This document shows positions 13,362 through 13,562 of a DNA stretch of 13,562 nt, in pieces. The stretch spans positions 385,257 through 398,818 of the forward strand of contig MU646428.1 in the NCBI GenBank assembly GCA_026770585.1. The letters are read 5' to 3'. Both the position numbers and the translations under genes were made by a program. Source of the DNA: Baffinella frigidus (lineage: Eukaryota; Cryptophyceae; Cryptomonadales; Baffinellaceae). How positions within the stretch are numbered: the stretch's first letter is position 1; each line of letters starts with the position of its first letter. The notes below the pieces were generated by a model, which did no database searches, had not been told where the DNA came from, and was given only the letters and a program-made list of their open reading frames with translations.

Positions 13362-13562
13362 GAGGGGTTCAGTGTTCAGGGTTAAGCGAAGGATGCAGGG
13401 TTCAGGGGTTCAGGGGTTCAGGGGTTTAGCGGTTTAGAGGCTTAGGAGTTTGGGGGTCTAGGAGTTTAGGGGTTTAGGGGTTTAGGGATTCAGGGGTTTA
13501 GGGGTTTGGGGGTTTAGAGGCTTAGGAGTTTAGGGGTTTAGGGGTTTAGGGATTCAGGGGTT
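13362..13562. repeat. Telomere-like array, inverted, 8-bp TTTAGGGG unit
   Basis: G-rich repeats such as GGGGTTTAGGGGTTTAGGGG and GGGGTTCA follow the MITE and run off the window. The common unit is eight bases, TTTAGGGG, not the seven-base TTTAGGG of the two other blocks. A higher-order pattern is visible: GGTTTAGAGGCTTAGGAGTT at 13431-13450 recurs at 13511-13530, exactly 80 bp (ten units) later. Orientation is opposite to the left blocks. Confidence 0.88.

Overview
The window looks like a subtelomere of a eukaryotic chromosome. The outermost 2 kb on the left is a degenerate array of the 7-bp unit CCCTAAA (TTTAGGG on the other strand, the Arabidopsis-type telomere unit). A second 1.2-kb array of the same unit and orientation lies at about 9.92-11.13 kb. 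A third array, in the opposite orientation and built on an 8-bp unit (TTTAGGGG), runs off the right edge from about 13.36 kb. Spliced gene fragments with GT-AG introns, GC-rich third codon positions and many short foldback transposons fit a plant, alga or protist. The sequence does not let me name the organism.

Layout. 1-1985: telomere-like array. 2131-2292: a large foldback element flanked by TA. 2491-2998: three copies of a ~100-bp TA-flanked palindromic element (called family B here). 3336-3813: three diverged copies of an ~85-bp repeat (family E). 4101-4966: a region bounded by 28-bp inverted repeats. 5222-6178: the one long open reading frame, for a Ser/Pro/Arg-rich, probably disordered protein of 318 aa. 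6650-6750: another family B copy. 7226-7534: a MITE (family C) with perfect 20-bp terminal inverted repeats, carrying inside it a second element (family A) inserted at a TA. 7924-9223: two diverged direct copies (D1, D2) of a ~0.5-kb unit that, read on the minus strand, ends in a conserved short coding segment with a shared stop. 9350-9450: family B. 11189-11951: two more family A elements and three family B copies, one of them nested in family A. 12118-12687: on the minus strand, the last two exons of an ABC transporter, with a minisatellite in the intron between them. 13171-13361: a second family C copy without the nested insertion.

How it fits together. Little of the window is unique coding sequence. 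It reads as a mosaic in which telomere-like arrays have been interspersed with gene ends and repeatedly hit by TA-targeting foldback elements, whose nesting gives a relative order: family C before A, and A before B. The three protein-coding signals are the 318-aa ORF, the ABC transporter tail and the D1/D2 segment. They share a GC-rich third-position style but are not an operon, and no functional link between them can be argued. All family names and boundaries are my own, from reading by eye; no alignment or database search was run.
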